Assembly (NCBI GenBank): GCA_905215275.1
Contig: CAJMPE010000032.1
Span: 1 to 14,370, forward strand
Reading direction: 5' to 3'
DNA: 14,370 nt
Source of the DNA: an uncultured bacterium
GTDB lineage: Bacteria > Actinomycetota > Coriobacteriia > Coriobacteriales > Coriobacteriaceae
Below, in pieces: positions 6,652-13,634 of the stretch. Positions within the stretch are counted from its first letter, which is position 1; the number at the start of each line of letters is the position of its first letter. The position numbers and the translations under genes are program-made. The notes under the pieces were generated by a model, which saw only the letters and a program-made list of their open reading frames with translations, did not search any database and was not told the origin of the DNA.

Positions 6652-7800
6652 TTAATCGAGGATGTCGTCGAGAGCGCTCTTGATGCGATCGGTCACCGAC
6701 TTCTTACCGGATGCGACGTCATCGCCCATCTCGTCGGCAAAGGCACGAAGCAGCTCGCGCTGCTTGTTGGAGAGATTGGTGGGGACGAGCACGCGCAGCT
6801 GAACGATCAGGCGCCCACGCGAGCCGCCACCGCCGATACGGGGCATGCCGTAGTTGTCAACGCTCACGGTGTCGCCGTACTGCGTACCGGCAGGGACCGT
6901 CACCTTAACGACCTCATCGGGCATGATGCCCTCGACCTCGATCTCGCAGCCGAGCGCAGCCTGCGCAATCGAGATATCGTTCACAAGGTACAGATCGTCA
7001 CCGTTGCGCTTAAAACGCTCGTGGTCGGCGACGCGCACGTTGACGATCAGGTCGCCCGAGGGCTCGCCGCGAAGGCCAGCCTCGCCAAAGCCGCTCACGC
7101 GCAGCTGGCGACCGGTCGAAACGCCGGCGGGAATATCGATGTCGATCTTTTCGTGCGAAGGCGTGCGGCCCTGACCGTCGCAGGTCTCGCAGGGATGGTC
7201 GATAACCGTGCCCTCGCCATGGCAGTCGGGGCAAGGCGAGGAAGACTGAACCTGGCCAAGGAACGAACGCTGAACCGTCGTGACGTAGCCCGTACCGTGG
7301 CAGCGGCCGCACTGCTTTTCCTGTGCGCCCTCTGCCCTACCGGTTCCATTGCAGTCCTCGCAAGGAGCAAGGCGGTCATAGCTGATCGTCTTTTTGCAGC
7401 CGAGCGCCGCCTCCTCGAGCGTCACCGAAAGCGAGATGGCCATATCACGTCCGCGACGACGCTCACGACGGCTGCGGGCGCCACCGCCGGCACCGCCGCC
7501 AAAGAACGACGAGAAGAGGTCGTCCATGCCCATGCCGCCAAAGATATCGTTGATATCGACGTAGCCCGAACCACCAGGACCGTCCGCGGTGCCGTAACGG
7601 TCGTAGTTAGCACGCTTCTGCTCGTCGGAAAGAACGGAATAAGCCTCGTTAAGCTCTTTGAACTTGGCCTCGGCCTCGGGGTCGTCCGAAACGTCCGGGT
7701 GTACGGTACGGGCCTTCTTTAGAAACGCGCGCTTAATCGTCCGCGCATCGGCATCCTTGTCGACGCCAAGTACCTCGTAGTAATCCCTATTTTCCGACAC
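6652..7800 (-). CDS. dnaJ: Chaperone DnaJ (canonical, with zinc fingers)
   Basis: DnaJ binds unfolded proteins and stimulates the ATPase of DnaK. This 382-residue protein has the complete standard layout: a J domain with HPD at 34-36; a Gly/Phe-rich linker (about 74-107); four zinc CxxC pairs at C147/C150, C164/C167, C190/C193 and C204/C207; two C-terminal substrate-binding domains; and a dimerisation end. The start is a GTG at 7798-7800 with GGAAGGA at a seven-base spacing. An upstream in-frame ATG at 7866 would only add sequence unlike the family. The gene lies 81 bases after a second J-protein gene and has a candidate promoter in that gap. I saw no CIRCE or HspR-type inverted repeat near it. 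No dnaK, grpE or hrcA lies in the window. Confidence 0.96.
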   Translation of the reverse strand: MSENRDYYEVLGVDKDADARTIKRAFLKKARTVHPDVSDDPEAEAKFKELNEAYSVLSDEQKRANYDRYGTADGPGGSGYVDINDIFGGMGMDDLFSSFFGGGAGGGARSRRERRRGRDMAISLSVTLEEAALGCKKTISYDRLAPCEDCNGTGRAEGAQEKQCGRCHGTGYVTTVQRSFLGQVQSSSPCPDCHGEGTVIDHPCETCDGQGRTPSHEKIDIDIPAGVSTGRQLRVSGFGEAGLRGEPSGDLIVNVRVADHERFKRNGDDLYLVNDISIAQAALGCEIEVEGIMPDEVVKVTVPAGTQYGDTVSVDNYGMPRIGGGGSRGRLIVQLRVLVPTNLSNKQRELLRAFADEMGDDVASGKKSVTDRIKSALDDILD

Positions 7801-7839
7801 GACCGAATCCTTCCGACTTTCATTATTGTCACAGTGCGT

Positions 7840-7852
7840 CCTATACCCAAGC
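7840..7852 (-). promoter_or_regulatory. Candidate dnaJ promoter
   Basis: The minus strand reads GCTTGGGTATAGG. TATAGG (7845 to 7840) is a plausible -10 box and would start a leader of about 32 bases that includes the dnaJ Shine-Dalgarno site. The -35 match is poor (TTTGCG at 16 bases). The element matches those before lepA and the upstream J-protein gene. The rest of the 81-base gap shows only a GGCCGGCC palindrome. Confidence 0.35.
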
Positions 7853-7881
7853 TGGGCCGGCCGCAAACAGAGGGCTAGATG

Positions 7882-8985
7882 TTATTGCATTGCGTAGGGC
7901 GAAAGCATGGCACGTTGCGAGCAGCTCGCAAACCAAACCGACACGAGCGCGAACATAAATCCGTTGGCAAAACCGTTGGCAAACTGCATCGCGCCGCGCT
8001 TCCACCACAGCAGGTTGCGGTGCAGCACGCCGTCCGAGACCACCATGAACAGGCCCATGGCAAACGGAATAAAGCACACCACGGCAAAGGCCGAGAACAC
8101 ACCCGAGATGGCCGACAGCACCAAAAACGGCGCCACGATGCCCATCAGGTAAAAACCGGTACGGGCCTTACCTTCCAGGCGCTCGGCCTCGACATGGGCG
8201 CGGCCGACCAGATCGCCGCCCGAGGCACCGTTGGTGCCGGCGTGACCCATGCCGCTAATGCGGACCTCGTCGCCATCGTGCGTGCCGGCGGGAAACTCAA
8301 TCGTCTGCTCGGAGGTCACACGGGTTCGCCCGCTGCCGCCGCAATCGGGACAGGGGTCGGCGACGACCTTACCGGAACCTCCGCACTCGGGGCAGACCGA
8401 CTGGAACGTGCCGGCACCGAACAGGAAGGACAGGTCGACGTCGATGTGGCCGCGACCGCCGCAGCTCGGACAGGTATGTGCATGCTCGGACGAGACAGAA
8501 CCCGAACCTCCGCAGTGACCACAGGTATCGAAGCGCGTATAGCGAACGGTCTTGCGGGCACCGCCCTTGGCCTCCTTGGCGTCGAGCTTAATATCGACGA
8601 CCACGTTGGCGCCGTTCTCGGGATTATAGGCAGCCTGCCCGCGACGCGGCTGGCCCCACGCGCCACCAAAGGGAAAGCCGCCCTCAAAGGGATTGCCATA
8701 GCCCGCGCTACCGGCGTAGCCGCCGCCATAAGGCGAAGCCGTAGGAGCGCCGGCAAAGGGGTTGCCCGAGCGCATGGCATCGTAGCGCGCACGCTTCTGC
8801 TCGTCCGAAAGCACGGCGTAGGCCTCGGAAACCTCTTTGAACCTTTCCTCGGCATCCGGTTCTTTATTGACGTCCGGATGGAGCTTGCGGGCCTTTTGCT
8901 GGAAGGCCTTCTGTATATCACGCGAGGTGGCGTCCTTGGAGACACCCAAAATCTCGTAGTAATCTTTTTCGTTCATCGTCGCCAT
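7882..8985 (-). CDS. Zinc-finger J-domain protein with a C-terminal membrane tail
   Basis: This is a DnaJ-type co-chaperone of unusual build, 367 residues long. The first part follows DnaJ: a J domain with DYYEILGV (8-15) and HPD (36-38), a Gly/Phe/Tyr/Pro-rich linker (about 74-112), and four complete CxxC pairs (C155/C158, C172/C175, C198/C201, C212/C215). The first C-terminal domain runs only to about residue 265 (GGDLVGRAHV). After this, in place of the second substrate domain and the dimerisation end, there are three hydrophobic segments near 277-297, 298-317 and 336-355. A basic stretch (R323, K329, R330) separates the last two, which fits a cytoplasmic J domain by the positive-inside rule. 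The inferred role is to bring DnaK to the membrane. The ATG at 8983-8985 is chosen for AGGAGG nine bases upstream. The frame is open throughout, so there is no sign of a frameshift. Confidence 0.85.
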   Translation of the reverse strand: MATMNEKDYYEILGVSKDATSRDIQKAFQQKARKLHPDVNKEPDAEERFKEVSEAYAVLSDEQKRARYDAMRSGNPFAGAPTASPYGGGYAGSAGYGNPFEGGFPFGGAWGQPRRGQAAYNPENGANVVVDIKLDAKEAKGGARKTVRYTRFDTCGHCGGSGSVSSEHAHTCPSCGGRGHIDVDLSFLFGAGTFQSVCPECGGSGKVVADPCPDCGGSGRTRVTSEQTIEFPAGTHDGDEVRISGMGHAGTNGASGGDLVGRAHVEAERLEGKARTGFYLMGIVAPFLVLSAISGVFSAFAVVCFIPFAMGLFMVVSDGVLHRNLLWWKRGAMQFANGFANGFMFALVSVWFASCSQRAMLSPYAMQ

Positions 8986-9027
8986 GCGCGGCAACCTCCT
9001 GCTCACAGCAGCGTATATATTGCGGTA

Positions 9028-9040
9028 ATTCTACCCGAGC
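9028..9040 (-). promoter_or_regulatory. Candidate promoter for the membrane-tailed J-protein gene
   Basis: The minus strand reads GCTCGGGTAGAAT, and TAGAAT (9033 to 9028) matches five of six -10 consensus bases. It would start a leader of about 35 bases carrying the AGGAGG at 8995-9000. No TTGACA-like -35 box is found at normal spacing. The element is almost identical to the one before lepA. It lies in the 58-base gap after hemW. Confidence 0.45.
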
Positions 9041-9043
9041 GAC

Positions 9044-10276
9044 CTAGGCTAGACCCCAAAACAGCTCGAACAGCACATTTCCATCGAGCCAGCCCAAGTG
9101 GGTGGGCGCTAAACGAGCACGGACGCGACCTGCGATAACGTCTTTCGAGATGACGCGCCCCGCATGTCCTTCAATATGATCGGGCACCCAAGTGGCAAGG
9201 CCCAACTCGAGCGCACGGTCACAGGCCGCCGCCAGCTCGTCTGCAGCGATCACGCTTGCCGAGCGAACCAACAGGTCGGGCCCAATGCCGCGCGTCATGC
9301 GACAGGCGAGCATCAAATCCTCGGCCGCGGCCTCGCGCTGCGACAGATACTCGGCATCAAACGTCGTCGCGGCATCGTCGCGTTGCACCAAGCGCACGCG
9401 ATAAGCATCGCCGCGAGCGGGCACGTCGGGAAACAGCCCGGCCAAGCGATCGAAATCCTCGGCGTCGAGCATACCGGCGGCAGAGCGACCCAAACCCAGA
9501 TAGCCCCGTCCGGTCCAATAGGCAATGTTGTGGGCGCACTCATGTCCGTCGAGCGCGTAGCTTGCCACCTCATACGGGTGATAACCGGCCGCACCCAGAC
9601 GCTCACGCGCCATGTCCATGCACGCAGCCTGAAAATCTTCGTCGGGCTCGAGCGACTCGTCGCGACACGCCATGCGGTAGAGCGGCGTGCCCTCCTCGAG
9701 CGTGAGCGGATACACCGACACATGATGCGGCGCCGCCGCCAACACGCCATCGAGCGTGCGCTGCCAGCTTACGGCGGTCTGCCCGGGAAGTCCGCACATC
9801 AGGTCGCAGGACACATCGAGCCCGGCATCCCTGACCATCGTGATGGCTGCGAGCGCCCGATTGGCATCGTGAATGCGGCCGATGGCGGTAAGTTCGGCGT
9901 TATCGAGCGTTTGCACGCCCAGAGAGACGCGTGTGACACCAACCTTGGCGAGCGCAGCGGCAAGCTCGGCGGTCAACGACTCAGGATTGGCCTCGCAGGT
10001 AAACTCAACGGGCTTGCACCACGCAGAGATACGCCGGGCAAGTTCTACCAGACGCTCCCCTGCCAGCGACGGCGTGCCGCCACCAACATAGACGGTGCGG
10101 ATGCCCTCGAGCGCGCCTGCGTCGCCAAAGGCATCGAGGCGCACATACAGCTGCTCAAAATAGGCATCAAGCGCAGCGCTCAGGTCGCACGGAGAAAAAC
10201 TGCGCGAGTCAAAGTCGCAGTACCGGCACTTTTGGGCGCAAAACGGCACATGCACGTACAGTGCGGTAACGGCCAC
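9044..10276 (-). CDS. hemW: Haem chaperone HemW (radical SAM, coproporphyrinogen-oxidase-like)
   Basis: HemW belongs to the HemN-like radical SAM family. It is now regarded as a haem-binding chaperone that delivers haem to target proteins, rather than a coproporphyrinogen dehydrogenase. The 410 residues start with YVHVPFC and hold the cluster motif C13-x3-C17-x2-C20 followed by DF; the fourth cysteine that marks true HemN is absent. Other family segments are YVGGGTPS (63-70), CEANPE and CDLMCGLPGQT. The start is a GTG at 10274-10276, two bases after the dusB stop codon, with GGAGG seven bases upstream inside dusB, so translation is probably coupled. Linkage to lepA and dnaJ is common in Gram-positive bacteria. 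Confidence 0.94.
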   Translation of the reverse strand: MAVTALYVHVPFCAQKCRYCDFDSRSFSPCDLSAALDAYFEQLYVRLDAFGDAGALEGIRTVYVGGGTPSLAGERLVELARRISAWCKPVEFTCEANPESLTAELAAALAKVGVTRVSLGVQTLDNAELTAIGRIHDANRALAAITMVRDAGLDVSCDLMCGLPGQTAVSWQRTLDGVLAAAPHHVSVYPLTLEEGTPLYRMACRDESLEPDEDFQAACMDMARERLGAAGYHPYEVASYALDGHECAHNIAYWTGRGYLGLGRSAAGMLDAEDFDRLAGLFPDVPARGDAYRVRLVQRDDAATTFDAEYLSQREAAAEDLMLACRMTRGIGPDLLVRSASVIAADELAAACDRALELGLATWVPDHIEGHAGRVISKDVIAGRVRARLAPTHLGWLDGNVLFELFWGLA

Positions 10277-10278
10277 CG

Positions 10279-11322
10279 TTAGGCCTCCAGCGGATGAGCG
10301 GGCACCGACTCGCCGGCGGCAAGCGCGGCCTCGCAGGCCACTACATCGCGCTCGATATCATCGACCAATGCCATGAACTCCTCGTATGTGGAGCAGCGCA
10401 CCACTTGGGCGCGCCAGGCGGCAGCATGGGGCATGCCCTTTAGATACCAGCTTGCGTACGTGCGGGCACGCGACATAAGCGGAAGCAGCTCGTGCGTGAG
10501 CGTCAGGTGCTCGCGCAGGGCGCCCAGGCGCTCGACCGAGCTACGCACAGGCACCGGCGTGCCATCGAGCGCAAGGGCACGGGCATCGCCGAACACCCAG
10601 GGATTGCCATAGATACCGCGCGCGATAAACACGGCGCTGGCACCCGAGCTGCGCAGGCGCTCCGCCGCATCCTCGGCCGAGAATACGTCGCCCGAACCGA
10701 TAACGGGAATCTCGACGGCGTCGGCCACCTCATCGACGACCGACCAATCGGCCTGGCCCGTATAGAGCTGCGTGGCGCAGCGACCATGTACCGCCACCGC
10801 AGCGGCCCCTGCCCCCTCGAGCATCTGGGCAAACGTCGCGGCATTGCGATCTTCGGCGTAAAAGCCCTTACGGATTTTTACAGTCACGGGCACGTGCGCC
10901 GCGCCCACCGCCGCCTCGACGATCTTCTCTGCCAGCTCTGGCGTGCGCATAAGCGCCGAGCCCTCGCCCTTGGTGACAACCTTGCGAGCTGGGCACGCCA
11001 TGTTGATATCAATCAAAGACAGGCGATCGCCAACGCGCTCCTCGACGGCGGCGACGGCACTCGCAAACTGATCGGGCTTGGAGCCAAAGAGCTGCACGCA
11101 AATCTGCTGCTCCTCGTCGGCCGGTAGTACCAGGCGCCAGGTCTTGTTGCTGGCATAGGCAAGGCCCGCCACGCTCACCATCTCGCTGTAGGCAAGGTTG
11201 GCACCGCGGCGGCGACACATGATGCGGTAGGCAGGGTCGGTCACACCCGCCATGGGAGCCATAAGGAACGGCTGCTCGGCATAGGCGCTCAGCAGCCGCT
11301 GACTATATTCGGAGAGTGCCAT
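10279..11322 (-). CDS. dusB: tRNA dihydrouridine synthase (DusB-like)
   Basis: This FMN-dependent enzyme uses NADPH to reduce uridine to dihydrouridine in tRNA. The 347 residues form a TIM barrel with FMN-site motif MAPMAGVTD (21-29) and the catalytic motif NMACPARKV with Cys110. GSALM follows at 121-125, then VKIRKG (148-153), VHGR (178-181), GSGDV (209-213) and ARG...GNPW (234-242), which line the flavin and substrate sites. The residue before the catalytic Cys is Ala, where DusB proteins I recall have Gly. Assignment to the DusB branch is by overall pattern and Gram-positive context. The ATG at 11320-11322 lies four bases after the lepA stop codon with only a weak Shine-Dalgarno match, suggesting coupling to lepA. 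Confidence 0.92.
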   Translation of the reverse strand: MALSEYSQRLLSAYAEQPFLMAPMAGVTDPAYRIMCRRRGANLAYSEMVSVAGLAYASNKTWRLVLPADEEQQICVQLFGSKPDQFASAVAAVEERVGDRLSLIDINMACPARKVVTKGEGSALMRTPELAEKIVEAAVGAAHVPVTVKIRKGFYAEDRNAATFAQMLEGAGAAAVAVHGRCATQLYTGQADWSVVDEVADAVEIPVIGSGDVFSAEDAAERLRSSGASAVFIARGIYGNPWVFGDARALALDGTPVPVRSSVERLGALREHLTLTHELLPLMSRARTYASWYLKGMPHAAAWRAQVVRCSTYEEFMALVDDIERDVVACEAALAAGESVPAHPLEA

Positions 11323-11326
11323 AGAC

Positions 11327-13138
11327 CTACTCGTCCACCTTGAGGATCGCCATAAAGGCCTCCTGCGGAACCTCGACCGAGCCGATGGCCTTCATGCGCT
11401 TCTTGCCCTCTTTCTGCTTTTCGAGCAGCTTGCGCTTACGCGAGATATCGCCACCATAGCACTTGGCCAAAACGTCCTTGCGGCGCGCCTTGACGGTGGA
11501 GCGGGCGATGATCTTGTTGCCGATAGCGCCCTGAATAGGCACCTCGAACAGCTGGCGGGGGATAATCTCCTTGAGCTTGTCGCACAGACCGCGTGCCAGG
11601 CCATAGGCCTTGTCCTTGTGGACGATAAACGAAAGCGCGTCCACCTCGTCGCCCGAAAGCAAAATATCGAGCTTGACGAGCTCGGAGGGACGATACTCGT
11701 TGAACTCATAGTCGAGCGAGGCATAGCCCTTGGTACGGCTCTTGAGCTGGTCAAAGAAGTCCAGGATGAGCTCGGCAAGCGGCATGTCAAAGCGCATCTC
11801 GACCGATTTACTCGTGAGATGGATCATGTCGGTTGTAATGCCGCGGTGCTCGATAGCGAGCTGCATGACGGCGCCCGTATACTCGGGCGGGCAGATAATC
11901 TTGGCCTTGAGGTAGGGCTCCTCAATGCGCTCGATGCGCGTAGCCTCGGGCAGATCCTGCGGGCTGCGGACATCAATCATCTCGCCGTCGGTCTTGTACA
12001 CGTGGTAGTCCACCGAGGGGCTCGTGGCAATGAGGTCCAGATTGAACTCGCGCTCCAGGCGCTCCTTGACGACCTCCATGTGCAGCAGGCCCAAGAAGCC
12101 CACGCGGAAACCAAAGCCGAGCGCCACCGAGGTCTCGGGCTCCCACACCAACGACGGGTCGTTGACATGCAGTTTATCGAGAGCGTCGCGCAGATTCTCG
12201 TAATCCTTGTTGTCGATCGGGAACAGGCCCGTGTAGACCATGGGCTTGGCCTCGCGGTAGCCGGGAAGCGGCTCGGGGCAGGGATTCGACGCCCACGTGA
12301 GGGTATCGCCCACGTGCACGGCCTCGGGATCCTTCAGGCCCGTGACCACGTAGCCCACCTCGCCAACCGTCAGTGCGTCGACCGGGGTCTCGGCGGGACG
12401 CTTGACGCCCACGCCGTCGACCAAGAAGTCGCCCTCGGCCTGCATCATGCGCAGGGTATCGCCCTTTTTGATGGAGCCATCAAAGACGCGGACCGTGGCA
12501 ACGACGCCGCGGTACTCATCGAAATACGAATCCAAGATAAGCGCCTTGAGCGGCGCGTTAGCATCGCCCTTGGGCGGCGAGATCAAAAAGACAATGGACT
12601 CCAGCAGATCGTGAATGCCCTCGCCGGTCTTGCCCGATACGCATACGGCATCGTCGGCAGGGATCGCCAGATCGTCCTCGATCTCGGTCTTGACCTCGTC
12701 GGGGTGTGCCGACGGCAGGTCGATCTTGTTGATAGCGGGCACGATATCCAGGTTGGCATTCATGGCGAGCGTCGCGTTGGAGACAGTCTGCGCCTCGACA
12801 CCCTGGGTGGCGTCGACGACGAGCACCGCACCCTCGCAAGCGGCAAGCGAACGCGAGACCTCGTAGGTAAAGTCCACGTGGCCCGGCGTATCGATCAGGT
12901 TGAACTGATACGTCTCACCATCGTCGGCGTCATAGGACACGCGAACGGCATTGGACTTGATCGTGATGCCGCGCTCGCGCTCGATATCCATGGTGTCGAG
13001 CAGCTGCGACTCCATGTCGCGCTCGTCGACGGTATGGGTGAGCTCGAGGATGCGGTCACTGATCGTGGACTTGCCATGGTCGATGTGCGCAACGATCGAG
13101 AAGTTGCGGATGTGGGAAATGTCAATTGAAGTATTCAT
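11327..13138 (-). CDS. lepA: Elongation factor 4 (LepA) GTPase
   Basis: LepA is a ribosome-binding translational GTPase linked to back-translocation and, more recently, to initiation and 30S assembly. The 603 residues match the usual 595-605. G motifs are AHIDHGKST (17-25), RGITI (56-60), DTPGH (83-87) and NKID (137-140). The LepA-specific C-terminal domain is present, with CYGGDISRKRKLLEKQKEGK and a typical VPQEAFMAIL end. The ATG at 13136-13138 is chosen because the conserved IRNFSIVAHIDHGK begins ten residues later. The longer in-frame start at 13198 lies inside the rpsT terminator. No Shine-Dalgarno site precedes this ATG; instead a -10-like TAAGAT lies seven bases upstream, so the mRNA may be leaderless. 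The gene leads a tight lepA-dusB-hemW group. Confidence 0.97.
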   Translation of the reverse strand: MNTSIDISHIRNFSIVAHIDHGKSTISDRILELTHTVDERDMESQLLDTMDIERERGITIKSNAVRVSYDADDGETYQFNLIDTPGHVDFTYEVSRSLAACEGAVLVVDATQGVEAQTVSNATLAMNANLDIVPAINKIDLPSAHPDEVKTEIEDDLAIPADDAVCVSGKTGEGIHDLLESIVFLISPPKGDANAPLKALILDSYFDEYRGVVATVRVFDGSIKKGDTLRMMQAEGDFLVDGVGVKRPAETPVDALTVGEVGYVVTGLKDPEAVHVGDTLTWASNPCPEPLPGYREAKPMVYTGLFPIDNKDYENLRDALDKLHVNDPSLVWEPETSVALGFGFRVGFLGLLHMEVVKERLEREFNLDLIATSPSVDYHVYKTDGEMIDVRSPQDLPEATRIERIEEPYLKAKIICPPEYTGAVMQLAIEHRGITTDMIHLTSKSVEMRFDMPLAELILDFFDQLKSRTKGYASLDYEFNEYRPSELVKLDILLSGDEVDALSFIVHKDKAYGLARGLCDKLKEIIPRQLFEVPIQGAIGNKIIARSTVKARRKDVLAKCYGGDISRKRKLLEKQKEGKKRMKAIGSVEVPQEAFMAILKVDE

Positions 13139-13145
13139 GCGGACT

Positions 13146-13158
13146 ATCTTACCCGAGC
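13146..13158 (-). promoter_or_regulatory. Candidate lepA promoter, probably leaderless
   Basis: The minus strand reads GCTCGGGTAAGAT. TAAGAT (13151 to 13146) fits the actinobacterial TANNNT -10 form. Seven bases separate it from the lepA ATG, so transcription would start at or next to that ATG. No good -35 box is present. It lies between the rpsT terminator and lepA. Confidence 0.45.
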
Positions 13159-13163
13159 GGTAC

Positions 13164-13200
13164 AAAAAATGGAGCCTGTTCCATAAAACAGGCTCCATTT
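13164..13200 (-). terminator. Intrinsic terminator after rpsT
   Basis: A perfect 14-bp stem (13187-13200 with 13167-13180, core GGAGCCTGTT) closes a six-base loop. On the minus strand it runs into TTTTTTG. It begins 34 bases after the rpsT stop codon and is the strongest terminator in the window. It should separate rpsT from lepA, which then needs its own promoter. Confidence 0.93.
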
Positions 13201-13234
13201 ATGCGCGTAATCTGTGTGGTGTGAAATTTACAAC

Positions 13235-13501
13235 TTAGGCGTTGATGCTGTTCACGAGCTTGGCAAGACCGGACTTGCGGTTGGAAGCCTGGTTCTTGTG
13301 GATAACATGCTTGGCGGCAGCCATGTCGAGACGCTTGGTAACGGTCTTGAGGGCAGCCTGGGCCTTCTCGGCGTCGCCCTCGGCGACGGCGGACTGGACG
13401 TGCTTGGTCAGCGTCTTGAGCTCGGACTTGACAGCCTTGTTACGCATGCGAGCTGCCTCATTGGTGCGGATACGCTTCTTCTGAGACTTGATGTTTGCCA
13501 C
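13235..13501 (-). CDS. rpsT: 30S ribosomal protein S20
   Basis: S20 is a primary 16S rRNA-binding protein of the small subunit. The 88-residue, lysine- and arginine-rich product begins with the family signature ANIKSQKKRIRTNEAARMRN and continues with NKAVKSELKT and a helical-hairpin body ending GLAKLVNSINA. The start is a GTG at 13499-13501, exactly where S20 proteins begin; there is no ATG at this site. AAAGGA lies eight bases upstream as the second copy of a repeated AAGGAACTC. E. coli rpsT also uses a non-ATG start (UUG), which is tied to its self-repression, so the GTG may matter for control. The gene has its own promoter, a leader hairpin followed by a T-run, and a strong terminator. It sits downstream of holA, as in many bacteria. 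Confidence 0.98.
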   Translation of the reverse strand: MANIKSQKKRIRTNEAARMRNKAVKSELKTLTKHVQSAVAEGDAEKAQAALKTVTKRLDMAAAKHVIHKNQASNRKSGLAKLVNSINA

Positions 13502-13506
13502 TTCTG

Positions 13507-13526
13507 GAGTTCCTTTCGAGTTCCTT
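13507..13526 (-). repeat. Tandem direct repeat of the rpsT Shine-Dalgarno region
   Basis: The nine bases AAGGAACTC occur twice on the minus strand (13526-13518 and 13515-13507), offset by 11 bases. Each copy carries an AAGGA. Only the copy nearer the GTG has normal spacing. Confidence 0.6.
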
Positions 13527-13528
13527 GC

Positions 13529-13566
13529 AAAAAATGTATGACACCTCTGAGACACGGTGAGGTCAT
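13529..13566 (-). promoter_or_regulatory. rpsT leader hairpin followed by a T-run
   Basis: On the minus strand ATGAC pairs with GTCAT and, across a two-base bulge, CTC pairs with GAG. An alternative CACC/GGTG stem is also possible. The element is followed by ACATTTTTTG and lies between the predicted transcription start and the Shine-Dalgarno region. The layout resembles a weak transcription attenuator or an S20 binding site. Its function is inferred from structure only. Confidence 0.4.
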
Positions 13567-13576
13567 GCAAGCGCCT

Positions 13577-13585
13577 ACTATAGCA
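13577..13585 (-). promoter_or_regulatory. rpsT promoter (extended -10)
   Basis: TGCTATAGT on the minus strand is an extended -10 with TATAGT matching five of six consensus bases. Transcription would start near 13570 and give a leader of about 70 bases. There is no -35 box at normal spacing; a TTGACA at 13615-13620 is too far away. Confidence 0.6.
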
Positions 13586-13634
13586 CGCTCCCCCTCAAAG
13601 GGATAGAACGAATTTGTCAACTAGGCAGGTATCA

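Noticed and set aside
7801..9043. Heat-shock operators (CIRCE or HspR-type inverted repeats) near the J-protein genes
   Set aside because: Neither TTAGCACTC/GAGTGCTAA nor CTTGAGT/ACTCAAG pairs were found in the two gaps.
6628..9138. Plus-strand open frames opposite the two J-protein genes (6628-7722 and 7879-9138)
   Set aside because: Both are shadows of well-supported genes; their composition follows the antisense of Gly-rich and Cys-rich stretches.
11618..13129. Plus-strand open frame of 503 codons opposite lepA
   Set aside because: It mirrors the codon pattern of lepA, has repetitive low-information content and no recognisable motif.
13615..13620. Perfect TTGACA (-35 box) on the minus strand before rpsT
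   Set aside because: No -10 sequence is found 16-18 bases downstream; the good TATAGT box is 32 bases away, so the two do not form a normal promoter.
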